64,000 nt of DNA from Telopea speciosissima. Lineage: Eukaryota > Streptophyta > Magnoliopsida > Proteales > Proteaceae. The notes under the pieces were generated by a model. It was given only the letters and a program-made list of their open reading frames with translations. It was not told the origin of the DNA and did not search any database. Below are positions 1-13,500 of the stretch, piece by piece. Both the position numbers and the translations under genes were made by a program. Position 1 is the first letter of the stretch. Every line of letters begins with the position of its first letter. The DNA lies in assembly GCF_018873765.1 (NCBI RefSeq), contig NC_057924.1:930001-994000 (forward strand). The letters run 5' to 3'.

Positions 1-370
1 GATTCCACCTTGGGCAATGTTTTCGGGCAGGGGGTAGGGTGGTCATTTTTGCCCCCCCCCCCCCACCATGTGACGAATTAGAGAAATTGGAGGGGGCAAC
101 GAATTGGAGGGGATAACGATTCCCTCAAGGTCTCTTATCATTTGTCTAAGTTTAAGTCCCAATTTTGATCGAAAGAAAAAATTTTAATCGCAATGTACTT
201 GTGTAAAGTGGCAAAACGAAATAGGATTGAGTTTCCCTCCACACAAGAGAAACAGGAAAGGATATTAGAAGGGTATTTTGGAACATAAAAAAACCTTAGG
301 AGGGGCAAAAACCCTAGGAGGGGTTTGTGAAACCTCCGATGGTGGGTGAACTATCTTTTAGTCTAACAAA
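1..370. repeat. Degenerate MITE-like repeat at the left edge, related to the MITE at 33134-33306
   Basis: Bases about 225-345 contain GAGTTTCCCTCCAC, GGGTATTTTGGAACATAAAA and CTAGGAGGGGTTTGTGAA. The same words occur in the same order in the reverse complement of the intact MITE at 33134-33306. Terminal repeats and TSD are not recognisable here. The rest of the first 220 bases holds a poly-C run (51-64) and nothing else I can identify. Confidence 0.5.
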
Positions 371-709
371 TATTGAAAAACCTATATCCAACCAAAAGGA
401 GCGCACACCCGTGTCTAAGTGTAGGGACATGCCACAATGTGGAACCGGGTGGTGTTCCTTTTACCAGGTTAAGTGAAGATGGAATAGGGTTTGTGATTAC
501 TTATAAATGTCTCAAGTTAAGAATTGGGAATTTAGGAAAAGAGAGGTTTGCATTCCAAATTAATGTCGTGAAGTTGGGTTGTTGTTTATAACTTTTAAGA
601 AGGGGTTACATTCTTGAAATTGAGACTCACGAAAGAGCCTGCACTCTTCTGCCAAGGCATCAACCAACTAAAAAAACAGTTGCCTGGACAAGCGAAAGAC
701 TTTGTTTAC

Positions 710-838
710 TCTCTTCAGCACAGCCAATGTGGCTCTGTACACAGTTTTACCCCTGGCTTTTGTAGAGAGGTTGTTTTCAGACTTGAACCCAAGACCTCTT
801 GATCACAATAGAACAACCTTAACCATTGCACAAGGCCT
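710..838 (-). mobile_element. Diverged tRNA-derived SINE (Au-like), minus strand
   Basis: On the minus strand the order is CTTGTGCAATGGTTAAGG (A-box area), then TGATCAAGAGG, then GGGTTCAAGTCTG (B box), then AACAACCTCTCTACAAAAGC and GGGGTAAAACTGTGTACA. This is the same order as the two well-preserved SINEs at 41159 and 41507, with many substitutions. No TSD found. Confidence 0.5.
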
Positions 839-2143
839 GTACTCATTGTTATGAATATGGGAAAAGCATTGAAATAGTGAAAACCTCCAAATCTGATAAT
901 TGTTAAAAAAAAATTAAAAAAATAGTGAAAGTTCATATCCTTGATACATAAATGATCCAGACAAATTTTGAGCAATTGGCTTCGCACTCCTTTTTGCTTT
1001 TCTTTGAAAGAGAAAGGGGTGGGTGTGGGGAGTAGGACAAAAGGATTTGTGACTACTTGTTAGACCAACTCTCATCCCCTCTTCAAAATTAATAAAGAAG
1101 TAACAAATTAAAATTAAATAATAAAAGATATGGTTGCATTGCCCATCGATGAGCCTGATACTCAAGAATTTTTTATAAAAAAAAATTAATTTTAAGAAGA
1201 ATATGAATAAAAATAATGAGATGTGGGCATGTCGCATACCATTGGCAATGAGCTATTAAGGTAGTCCAACAGAAATTAACAGCAATACAAAAGGCCCACA
1301 TTTTTTTTTTCAAAAAACGAAAAGGAAAAAGTTTTCTGAGCCATTGGGGGAGGATACGTTAGTACTCTCTCTCTCTCTCTCTAATGAAATAATCTTGTTG
1401 TTCTATTTTCGAAACCATGTCGTCCTACCTTACTGGTGTGCTCCTCTATGCCATTTGCCTAGAGAACCGCAAGGTCATATGTTGTTCCTTTTAGTATACT
1501 TCTAGAGAGTCTAATGTACTAACTAACTCTTTAGCCCTGAAGATCCTATATATACAGTGTACGATAGTCTGGTCGAATTCCACTCCGTGATTAGTGGATC
1601 TTTGTAATCCATTAGTTGTGCGTCAGTAGCTTTTAAATCAATAGATTCTCATTTACCGGGAAAAAAAAAAATCTTGATCCTTCTTTCGATCCGTTCCATT
1701 TTTCGCAAATCCAAAGATCTCATGTATCTTGGAATTACGACTTACCTGATTGATGATAAATTGGATGAGGTTGAAATTTTGTAAACAAACAAATCCTAAG
1801 ATCCTTTGCTCACACGGGAATTTTTAGCTCAAGCAGAATCAATCAAATGGGCAATAGATAACGTTTTAGATATCTAGTGAGAAAATGAAATTTATTAAAA
1901 AAATATAAATATGCGAAGATACTATAAGGAAGTAGGTATTCATGAAAACAGATAAGATTATATTTCAATATTAAATTTGCAATGTGATCTATCCAAATCA
2001 TTATATCCAAACAATATCGAAAGGTGGGAATTGTTAGCAATTAGGTGGATTGTACATAGATTCCAGAATAGACATGTTTTCCTTCTTATCATAAGTGTTA
2101 AGGAATAGTTTTTTTTTTCCTTACCAAAAAAAAAACCATTTTT

Positions 2144-3432
2144 GGGTAATTACTTAGATCTACGAAATAGTAAAAAAATTTACAAAATTAGTAGGTAAAA
2201 ATTATGTTTTATATTCACAAACTATACTTAAAAAATTTACCAAATCCCATATGACTAAAAAAAAGATAAAAAACTTAGAATACCCCTAACATCCTTGGAT
2301 CCGGCTCCTCTCCAGGGAGCTCAGCGCCCAGGGAGTGTCCAAGGGGCATCCAAGGGTTGGGCTATGTTGCACACATCTCGACGCACGCCTAGGGATGTGT
2401 TCGGCATAGCTCAACACTGGATGCAACCTAGGCGTGCTGGATTCCCTGGAGAAGAGCTCAATCCAACATCCTTCTATCTCTTTTTTTTTTCCCCTCCCTC
2501 TGACGGGCAACCACTGAATTTTTATCCTATGCAGTTACTGCACGGTGCAGTACTGCATCGTGCGGCGGCTGCAGAGGCCATGTGCACCATGTGAGGCCCG
2601 CTGTGCCACATGACTTCTGCTGCGTTGCACGATGCAGTACTACACCGTGCAGTTACAAGAGAGGATAACGATTCGCAACCACTTCCTCCTCCCTGCAAAC
2701 TCACCCCGCACCACCACCTCCACCCCATTGCCACACATCTAAGTATCAGCCGTGGGGAGAGCCACAGCCAGACCTAAAGCTTCATTTACACACCAAAATA
2801 AAAAATAAAAAAAAGTAGATTGGTGCTTCCCCAAGGCTGCCTCAGCCCTTTTCTTATGCAAATAAGTGGTGTTATTGGTGTTGACAGACGGCCTTCCTGT
2901 GTGGTTTAGACAGCCGTGCGTGAATGATTCACAAACATTTCTCCGTGTTTGGAATGAATGAGATCCATGAAGCTCGATGTCATCTGTGATATTGTGTTTT
3001 AAAACAATGGTCAGCGATCCTTGCAACTGTTCTGAAGACACCAAAGGGCGGGGCAGGTTTGTAGGGAAGGAATGGGGTGGAGCGGATTTGAAGGGGAGGG
3101 AGGGGGTAGGGATCGAGGAGAGAGCGGGAGAGGGAGGAAGGGGGTGGGTGTGGTGGAAGTGGAGGTAGAGGTGCGGAGCAGGTTTGTGGGGTTGCAGGGG
3201 AGAGGGAAGGGAGAAGGGAGGAGGGAGTGGTTGCCGTCGGAGGAAGCAAAGTAGAAAGGAGAGAGAAGGATGTTGGGACTTTGGGGTATTTTAGGTTTTT
3301 TCCTTATATTTTTTCACTCATATTGGGATTTGGTAAATCTTTTCAATATTATAACTTGTGAATGCAAAACGTAATTTTAACGTTTCAATTGTGTAAATCT
3401 TTTTGTTATCTGATAGATCTAAGAAATTCTCC
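2144..3432. mobile_element. Non-autonomous MULE-like element with ~150-bp terminal inverted repeats, carrying a nested MITE
   Basis: Left end 2144-2296 and the reverse complement of about 3270-3432 align over roughly 150 bases. Shared words include CTTAGATCTA, TTTACCAAATCCCA, ATTCACAA and AATACCCC. The interior is GC-rich with no recognisable protein. Flanking target duplication is not clear. The call as MULE-like rests on TIR length. A 168-bp MITE interrupts the left TIR edge at 2297. Confidence 0.65.
2297..2464. mobile_element. Foldback MITE with 9-bp TSD (AACATCCTT), nested in the 2144-3432 element
   Basis: Perfect direct repeats AACATCCTT at 2288-2296 and 2465-2473. The ends GGATCCGGCTCCTCTCCAGG and the reverse-complemented GGATTGAGCTCTTCTCCAGG form inverted repeats. 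A 9-bp TSD fits the Mutator superfamily. Confidence 0.75.
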
Positions 3433-4516
3433 CTACGGAGCAAGCAAGTGTCTAGGTGATGGGTTGGATTGGGCTGAAATTTTGGAAAATGATACAATCC
3501 GAGAACCCTGCTTTCATGTCAAGTTTCTTGGAAATTTGCACAAGCCAAGTTGCAAAATAAAGCAATATGAAGTATCCAAGACCGTAGAAGGGTATATAAG
3601 AGAAGAAGCCAATACATGTGAGGAAAAATAGAAAAACTCTCTTTTTTAAATTCTAGTTTCTATATGTAGTTTTGAAATGTAAGAACAGAAACATTCATAT
3701 CAGCAATCATACATTCATACCCACCGAAACTAGAAACATTTTCGAGGAGTGCAACCAAACGGAACTAGGATAGCAACATCATACCATCTGAAACATAGAA
3801 AGACAGAATTCAGAACATCCAACACACCAGAACGACAGAGCTATCCGAACCCCAGATTTGCTTTCAAACTTACCTTTTCCAACAAGCATCACAACTCGCA
3901 ATTGAATTCAAATGTATGTAACCTTTACTTATAGGATCTGGTGAACCCGCACCCTGATGGTTGCACATACACAACTTAATCATTGTGCCAAGGCTACAGC
4001 AGACAAAAATTTCGGCTTTGCCCTATTGATCTATTCAGGTAGAAGCTTTAGTGTTGCCAACAACAGTGGAGTTTAGATTAATTCACATGAGCTTAGAGAG
4101 GAAGGTGAGGATTGAACCTGCCAAAACTTGCATGTGGAAGATGGCAAACCTGGTATTGGGGTAGAATTGCAAACCATAAACGATTTTAACAACTAACAAC
4201 AGTTTTTTGATGCATTTTGATTAGGGGGGCAAAATTAGATATTAAACTTTTTTTTTCCATACCAAAAGGCCTTTTAAGTGCAAACTTACATGTCCGGATG
4301 CCTGTTTGTGCAAAAGTATTGTAGGCCCGAAAGTTCTCCCCTCCCCCCTTAAAAAAAAACCCCTAAACTTTACATAATAACGATATTTCAGACTATGCAG
4401 TAAAGCACCTATTGAAGAAGAAAAATTCCTACCTATTCTATACAAACCTGCTACACACAACCCAAACAAAGAAGTCCTACAGTAATCCATCCTGCACACT
4501 TATTAGAAGAAGGGAA
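3433..4516. other. Intergenic stretch downstream of VCS
   Basis: No convincing gene. Short ORFs only. Bases 3945-4010 read on the minus strand resemble the 5' part of the Au-like SINE (CCTTGGCACAATGATTAAG... GCGGGTTCACC), weakly. The 3' UTR of VCS probably occupies part of 4200-4516. Confidence 0.4.
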
Positions 4517-7500
4517 TCATTTACAGGACACCAACATGGAGTTGATGATGTGCATAAGGATCCGCATGCTTGTAACATCACTGGAAGTCACAGTTGGTAA
4601 GGTGATGTGATGGGCCAGTACTTTATAGACCTGCTCAAAAATCGGCCTCACATGCATTGCAATCATCGAGTCTGTAGGATTTATGGCAATAACGACGTCT
4701 GTCATCCATGTCAGTTTTCGCGATGTTTCCTTGCTGATATCGCAGGATAACTGCTGGAGAAGGGACAGTAGAACTCCTTGATGCAGAGGCTGAGGCACCA
4801 TCGACAAGATACCTCTAAAATCAACCTGATGAAGGGGAAGGGAAGAACCAATAATATCAAATTAGAAGCCAGAAAAAATAATTAACACGGTAGTCCTACT
4901 ATTAGTAATAGCAGTAATTAAGGGACAGAAAGCAAACAGTAACCAAAACATGGTACAATGATCCAGTAGTACCAGCAGGTGCCTAACAGATGGAGTGGTG
5001 AATCAGTACCAGGATTAAGAAAACAAGAAATTAGCAGTGTCATTGTAAAATGTATTATTAGTATGATACGTCAAGGAAATGAAAACAGCCTGGCGAAAGA
5101 AAATGAGTATGAAGACAGAAATCTACTGTCAGAAGAATCCAACATACAATGTCTCTCAAAACAACATTGACTGCAAATCAGAGGCATATATAAAAGTTTG
5201 AGCTCACGCAGCGAGTAAGTGCCTCAGCTGGTTGTAGTGAGGACTTGGGATCAAAACCTGCCTTCGCCTAGAGGGTGTTTAAAGATAGTGAATTTTTCCT
5301 ATTCTGGAAAAAACACACACACACAGAGTGACAAGGCAAGGCTCTACATTTTGTAAAATTAAAATCCACTTATATATAATTTAAACCTACAATTATGGGT
5401 TTCAAAATCTTGCAAGTTAAGTGATCACTTCACACACTGATTCACTCAGGCGAAATTAACATGATATTGCGTGCCTTTCCTGGAGAGCTCACTGCAATTA
5501 TTGAGGATGCTGCTGGGGTCATACACATCCTAGGTCTAAATTCATTTTTTGTTTCCTTATAACACACAGACAAAGTGTGCAAAGAAAGTGATCGCCTCAC
5601 ACACTGATTAACTTGACCAATTTCACACAGAAAAAGTATCTAACGCATATTGCGATATATACTCAGATCACAAATATTTATGTAAAATCCCCAAGATATT
5701 TCTTTCCACCATGTGATATGATCATGTTAAATAGCTAGCTCCATTGCGGGTGAACTAACAACTCCCTATCTATAATATATGATTGTGGATGCAAAGCACA
5801 CCTGAGAACAAAGCCATGATACAATAGAAACATCACTTCTATGCAAAGCTGCAATAAATGCTTCCTCATATTTGTGTTCAGATATCAATCTCGATAGCTC
5901 TTTAGTAGGATCCAAAGGTGCCTCAACCTGTTGAATAGACATGGCCTGATGAGAATCAGAGAAAGCCTGAAAGCATCTCTAGAGCTAATAATACTCAAAA
6001 TCTGATACATCTCCAATAAGAACTCACTTTGCATGGAAAACATATAAGAGACAAGAACATACCATCTCATGGAGACCACCTAAAGGACCGTTGCTAAGTT
6101 GTGTAACCAAAGGATTTACTGCCTTTGAGTTCGCTCCTGCAGCTGCAAGGGCTAAAATCTTACGCTGGCCATCAGCAATCTCTCCAGTCAAGGTTTGAGT
6201 AATTGATGATGCTGAGCTAATTGAATCCTGCAATATCATGTTAAGATTATTATTAAAAGAAAAGAAAGAATGTGATTCATAGCTCTCCCTTGCACATGTT
6301 TGAGTGGGATCCTCACTCATTCCTGACAACCATCGGGTCATTCGGAGAACAGAGCAGAAAAGAATGTGAGAATATGTGAAATGTAAAGACAGACAAGGTA
6401 GTCCACCAGTCTACGAGTTACTTAAATTACAAACGAATTGTGGACCGAGGCATAATGAGGTGCATCTGCCAAAGAAGCAGTCCTCACATGGCCAGCATAA
6501 CAGATAAATGACATAACGCGCATGATAGATAAACCAAGGCACCAGACTTCTGGAGCATCATTTATAGCACATGACACATCCACAGTACGCATCATCATTA
6601 TTAAACCACTGATGCTTGATTTTCTTGGGCATTCTCACAATATTTACCCAAAGCTTCCATTTGAGTAAGCCTCATTTGAGAAAGCAAGCATATGTTTTGT
6701 TATAATGGATCTTTGTCATCTTGTCTTCCCTTGAATCTGTGTACACCCCATGAAGCTCTAGGGTAACAACAAACCAATCAGCTATGGCAGGGGCACTCAA
6801 AGATGTGAGGATATTCCTCCTCATCTGGCATTACAGTTCCTGTCAAATCCCTCGCATTATCAAGTATTAACACAGCCACTAGGGTAACAACAGATCAATC
6901 AACTATGGTGGGGGCACTCAAAGATGCGAGGATATTCCTCCTCATGTGGCATTATAGTTCCTGCTTTGTTTTCTTGTCAAGGGCCTTTGCACTCACCGAT
7001 TGTGAAAGAGGATAGGGTTTTACTACGATATTATGTTTATTCCTTTCATTTCCTGTGGTCTAATCTGTTATTCTAAAAACAGATGCTCAAATGAAAGACT
7101 TGATACACCAAAATTCAACATAAAGCCATATGATATTTTCATCACTTTTGGAGCCTTGACATAATCTAGAAATATTTTAGCTATTTAGACAAATATAGGA
7201 AATAGAAGAACGGGAACATCAAGCTGGTTTTTCTCGTGATTGATCACTAGATTGAGAGCCATCAGGTAGTAGGCACCAAACCTCTTGTCATGAGGTACAT
7301 GTGAATAAGGACCCTAGATCGAGAAAGTATCTCTATAATATATGAGATACAGATACCATAACCAGAAATAAATAATCTCATTTCAAGGCGTATGACATGA
7401 AACCCCTTATTTTGACAACTCTCCAGCAAAATGAGATGCAAAGTACGAAAATATAAGATAACCCAATAACACTTCTAAGCATAGCAGTGTACATACCCTC

Positions 7501-10500
7501 AAAGCAATAGCCAAAGGAGAATGTGCAGACTCAAACTGCTGCTGAGCTGCAGCTGCATGTTCAACCATCCCTTTCTGAAATGCAGCATCAATTTGCTCAA
7601 ACATGGCTTTGCATGACATTTCAAATGCCGGAATTACTGAAGCTTCAAAGGTAGATCTTAATGCATCCTGCATGTTTCAACGATTAAGAGGATTAGATCA
7701 CATTAAGTTCATTAGATTTTAAACGATTATTTCTTCAAGTGATAACCCAATCGTTCAAATAAAATCATCAAAAGAAATTTCACATTTGCATCAAGTGCCA
7801 ATACTCGTGCAGAAACTGAACAAAAACAGAGGATGCAGACCACTTTTTAGAAATGAACTATAAAGAATTAATAAACAAACTGGAACCGTATCAGTTCAAT
7901 TAAAAGCATCATCCACTGAAAGGTAGACCAACTATGAAATTCAAAGGAACCAACATGTCCCCTAAACCTCAAGTCTGATGCATTTGTAAGGTAATATGAG
8001 TACTCAACTAAAAGTGGTGGACACACTTACCCTTTCAAATCCGTTAGGAAAGACAATCCAGGTTAATATAAAAAAGCGATCCCATTTTGAATAATACTAA
8101 AAATTCAAGGAAGAGTCCCAGCCAAATCAAAAAAATATACAACAAAGATAAATTATATGCTAATGAAGGATAATCCATCAACCTTGTGGAAGAGTCTACC
8201 TGAAGAGCTTGCTTTCCAGAAGTTTGGAATTGAGCCTGGATTTGCCTAGCTACTGTTGCTTCCAGTTTTGAATTAACTGATTTTTCCAACTGACTCACAG
8301 CCTTGTCTCCAACCCCTCTCTGCACAACAAGCTTTAATGAGATTCCAACAAGACAGCGAAAATGTTTAAAGGGGGGATTTTATTTTATTTTATTTTATTT
8401 TTATTTTTTTTGGGGGGGGGGGAGAGGGGGAAGGAAGAGGAAGAAAAGGAAAAAGCCACAAAAACAAACGCATTCATATCATTGAAATTGAGAAAGAAGC
8501 TTCCCAATGCAAAACAAGGTACCACCTAACCTAGATAAAATTAGGTTCGGGCAGCCATTTTCAAAGTGATTCTATCAGGTGCGTACCTAGTCTGATGTTA
8601 TATAGAGAGGTAAAATAGATGACTACCCTGCAAGATAGTGGTGTATGATGTATATAGGTTATAATCACCAAAAAGATACACTCAAGTAATACCCCGTAGC
8701 TGTATCTTAAGAGATTTCCCTGTATAATTATCGTTAGCTCCTTGGGCTGTGTTCTCTTGGAAGACTGTTTTTTGTAGTTGTTGTTAGTGTTGTATATATG
8801 GCTTTGCCTCCTAGTAGGCTTGTTGAATTCTTTCTATTATCAATAAAGTGTTACTTATTAAGGAAAATGTAATTATACCTCATAGCAGGTCAACACCCAA
8901 CAACCCACACAGTCCCAATTTGAAACCCCTTTTAAACCAGTGGCAACACAATCCAAGTAGCATCTCCACAAAATCATCATCACTGCCAACCAATGACAAT
9001 TCCTTTTCATTCTTTTATACCTCTTTCGGATTTTTGGCACAGCTATCCATGCTCCAAGAAACAGTATAGTAGATTAAGCATCTTCGTCTCTCTTAACTTC
9101 CTCACCAATTGCCTAAGTAGAAAAATAGCTTCCACTGTTAATCTACCTGATATAAAGCCTAAATGATTTCCTCTTGTTTCAAGTAGTAGTTCACTAGTTT
9201 GTGCTCAATCACTCTCTCCCAAAGTTACATATGATGTATCAACCTGTTTGGTGCAACTCTAAGCATCACATTATTTTGGTAAATTGGAACAAATATTTTT
9301 TCTTTCAGCATTTCCTTGATTCATATGATTGTGTTGAACAATGTAGTCATCGAGATAAATATTTTTTTTTTTGGTTGGGGTGGGGTGGAAAGACAAGTAG
9401 TTGATTTTTTTTGGATAGAAAATCAAGGTAAGTGGTTGATCCCCATGTACACATACAATATAACATGCATTATATACGCCATCACATGTTGATGGTATTA
9501 CTTATTATCGAATTAAAGTATTGAATTTGGATTTGCAAAGATAAATAGTATTACATAAATAAATAGGTAAAGTTTCTTGTGGTCAATCCACCCATGAAAG
9601 CTTCCATGCACTGACCACCTAAAATGCCACATAGAAGGATGATTTGACGAATCCAACCATTAAATAGGAAGGGCATGGTCTAGATCGGCCACATGTCAAT
9701 TTTCACAGAAAAATCCAATCATCTACCACCCCACATATATTGGCATCTTTCCCTTGTATTTTTAGCCATCCACTAGATTTTCAAAATGTAATAAATCTTC
9801 AAAGCTTTATACTGCTACGTGGCCAACTCTGATTGAGTTCCAATTTCATAGGCAATTAGGTTACCATGGGGCCTACTAGTACACAAAATTTAGGCCTTAA
9901 TTGATCTGCCATGTGGCAGATATTAGGTCCGACCACCTGACATCCTATGGAAGAACAGATCACTGGATCAGCTTCCGAATAAATAACATGAAACACTTCA
10001 TTAAGTACCTGGAAGCCCCAAGTTAGCCACATCACTTGGTGAATACCAAATAAAACCAATAAGAGAGCTAGTTTATTAAAAGACTGAACCTGGAATGCCT
10101 CTGCAACAACTGAAGAAAGTGTTTTCTCCACAACCGGAGTAATAGCACGAGCTACAGCTGGTCCTACAGAAGACATTTCCTTCTTCACTGTTTTCTCTAG
10201 CATGGCCGGCAAGTCTTTATTCATATAGTTGGTGATGACACTAGTCATCTGCTGTGAACGGTCACGTTCCATCTTCTCATGCTTTGCATTCTCTTCTTGA
10301 AGCCGAGCCCAAAGAGCATCATTGTTGGCCTTAACAACTTTCTCCATGCTCCTGCCCAGAGCTGCCTCAATTCTTTTGCCTTCTTTGGTGACTGGGACAG
10401 CCACCATCACTGACAACTGCTTCTGCATTTCTCTTTGCATGGTAATTAGCTGCAAATATGACAAACAGCCAAAGTTAGGGGAAAAGGATGTTCGAACACA

Positions 10501-13500
10501 GAATTCTACATAATACATAAATAGAACATGGACTAGAACTTCTACGAGAATTTTGAATATGAAACAGAAAGGCAAGCTTATTTTCACATTTTGTGATCAA
10601 CATAAAGGTAAAAAAGACTAGACAGAATCAATGGCATGGTATTTTTCCTGTTGCCGTACCAACTACCACCAGTAGAAAGGGGGCATGTGTCATGCTGCCC
10701 TCTACCTGGGCCTGCCTTCTTCCCTTCCTCCCCAGGGTTTTCAACACAACAGCAGATGCCCCAGTTGATTGACAGTATGGGGGCATATAAGGTTTTCACC
10801 TGGAGTACTGCAATCAGTGATGGCAAGAAGCTGCCCTGTACCAAAACAACAAATTGACCTCCCCACGACAGACAAGGTTACACTGTCATTACCTGTTTTG
10901 ATAAGCTTTTCTGCTTCCACAAAATCCTGCAAGTGCATTTACTCCTCAAAAGCTTAGAAACTTTTGGTCTTTCTTCTTTGTCAACTTATTCAAATGACTA
11001 TATCTTAACAAAAATTTTAAACATTGACCATAAAACGAGCCAATTAAGAAAAATAATAAAAAAATATCTTGACTACCACTAAAATAACGCAGCAGTTAAA
11101 TTATGATAAACTCAAAATCTCCACTTCATTTTAGCACTTCAGCATGCGAATTGTATATGAAGTCAATAATATCTTCAATATGAAAATAAACTTCCATTAT
11201 AATCAGGTTGAGCATTAAACTTCACATACAAAATATTGCATGCTTATTTTCAATTTAAAAAAAGTGAACAAATTGGAATATTATGAGCATGAGAATATGA
11301 GAACCACTGACGAGACACTCTTCAAACAAAAATTAGAACATAATGGAGTGTCCAGAATTTTTCAAGAGTGTACTCACCCTTAATTAGCATATAAAACAAC
11401 CTTGAAACCAGTTAGTTCAAGCACAAGAATCTACACAATGATCATTTATTTCAAAGAGAACGCCCGTATATGACTCAAAACAATCACCTGGTTCAATGTC
11501 TCTTGCATGGCCATTATTTGTGCAACAGCAGCCTCTGTAGAAGGACCAACAGAACTGCTACCCGGTTCATTGGAAGAATCTGTGGAATTGAAAGGGCTTG
11601 GAGAAGCAGATGAAGGTCCTGATATTTGAGAGTTTTTACCCTTCTGTTTCTTCCCTTTTGTAGCTGGTGCTGGAGTCTGTGGAACTGTTGTAGCTGCATT
11701 CGACTCAGAAACCTTTCCATGTGCTTCTTTCGAAGAATCTTGCAATTCTTCTTCACCAGCATTTGGAGGCCGGTCTACCACTTCAGTAACACAAGAATCA
11801 TTGACCTGCCGAGTCTCCACACCAAAAGTTTCACAGCAGTCTCTCATCATCTCCATGCTAAGATCCGAAGCCTGGGAGCAGAAGGATTTCTCCAATTTCT
11901 CTGCAAGAAGAATGTGTGGTTCTTTATGGGAATCAAACTCATCATTCTGACTAGACCCAGTCTCACCAATGACTTTAACCTCTACCTCGACGCTCCCTGT
12001 ATCATTGTTGACAACCACATCTTGTACCTTTGCCTCACCCCTCTTCATTCCTTGACTGACCCGACTATTCTCAGCAGGTGGAACAGCCATTGAAAATATC
12101 TCTGATGGAGTTACCAAATGGGTAGGATGTTTGAACATCACAGGAGGATTAGGCATCACAGTATTGTCATTCTGTGCAACTTTGCTTTCATCCTTTCTAG
12201 AGATTTCATCCAAGGAAGGAATATCTGGTAAATTTGTAATAACATTGTCCACTCTCCTATCTACTGAATAATCATGAACTGTCAAGTCACTGCCACGATC
12301 TAGTTGGGAACCAGGCTCAAAGCAATTTGATTGAGTTCTAAAACCAGAGAGTTTCCCTGATAACCTCGGACTCAAAGGAAGAGGCTGTGCCACAACATGG
12401 ATATTATCGGCATCAGAGGTTGCAGGCACTAAAGCACTTGGTTTAGATTCAATACTTGATGACACCAATTCGCGTAAGCTAGGAACCTCGGCAGAATCCG
12501 AGATTACAGGATAACTGGCAGCAGGTACACTTTCAGAACTGCTAACTAAGACAGTTGGTTTGGGTGCATCATTTCCTACAGGCATCTCAGTAGATGTACC
12601 CAGATTAGATGGCTCTGATGTAGCCAATCCATCTGAAATAGTTGTATCCAGAGAACGAGAAGCACTAGACTCTGTCTTTTCTAATCCCACATTATCCAGT
12701 GGCGGTGGGAAGCACTGAGACAGATCCAGAGCGTACTGTTGAATAGCCTGCGTCTGGACACAGTAAACCTGAACCACATGCTCCCTTTCAGATATGTAGT
12801 CGCTCGTACCAGTAAGACTCAAAATAGGCATTGTGACAGTAAACTCTGCAATATAATCCAGGCGAGTTGAGAACGGGTTTGGGCCATATTCTATGTGTAT
12901 GGCATATATAGCATTCTTCTTGGCATTTGCAAGAAGAATGAGGCCCGCACGTGGCAAGGCTACAACTTGATTAAAGAATGCCTCCTCGATTCGGGGTTCC
13001 ACGGAACTCCTTAACTCCAATGTCTGAGTACACCGCCATGTTTCAGCATCACTAGGTAACAGCCAACCTTCTTCACTTGCTGAGGCCCATATCTTCACTT
13101 CCCGATTCAGAGGCCCCTGTAAAGAAATAATGTTTTAAAAAATTTATCCAGTTCTTACAACTACAGTTATCAACACAGTGCAACCTTTAGTCTTTACAGT
13201 ATGATATGGATAAGGTTTCTTTAGGTGAGGAAAATCTCTTCATGAAACAGTTTAGTTTTGACATCTAGATGGCTGATTTGGCAAATCTGACCTGTAAACA
13301 GATAAATCACCCCTCGATTTTCATGGCCTATCCCAACTGTATAGCCCACAATAAAGTGAATTTTTCTCCCCATGCATTTTCAACTGAACAAATCCGTGGA
13401 TAGGTGATATGGCAATATTTGCCTTTGGATAGACAAGGGAACCATGTGAACTGGCCCTCAGTAAAATTTTGAAGCCAAACTCATCATAAGCATTATCATT

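Noticed and set aside
2286-3254. Several overlapping ORFs of 60-100 aa on both strands
   Set aside because: They fall within the MULE-like element and its nested MITE. The overlap on both strands reflects GC-rich sequence lacking stops.
5190-5300. SINE-like stretch with GGGATCAAAACCTGCC
   Set aside because: It resembles a B box only weakly and has no A box, tail or TSD that I can confirm.
10887-10920. Exon-like segment with AG/GT borders on the minus strand in a VCS intron
   Set aside because: It is 34 bases, not a multiple of three, would break the VCS frame, and has no counterpart in known VCS proteins.
11626-12093. 155-aa plus-strand ORF
   Set aside because: It is antisense to the large VCS exon 11488-13116, which has clear conserved coding sequence on the other strand.
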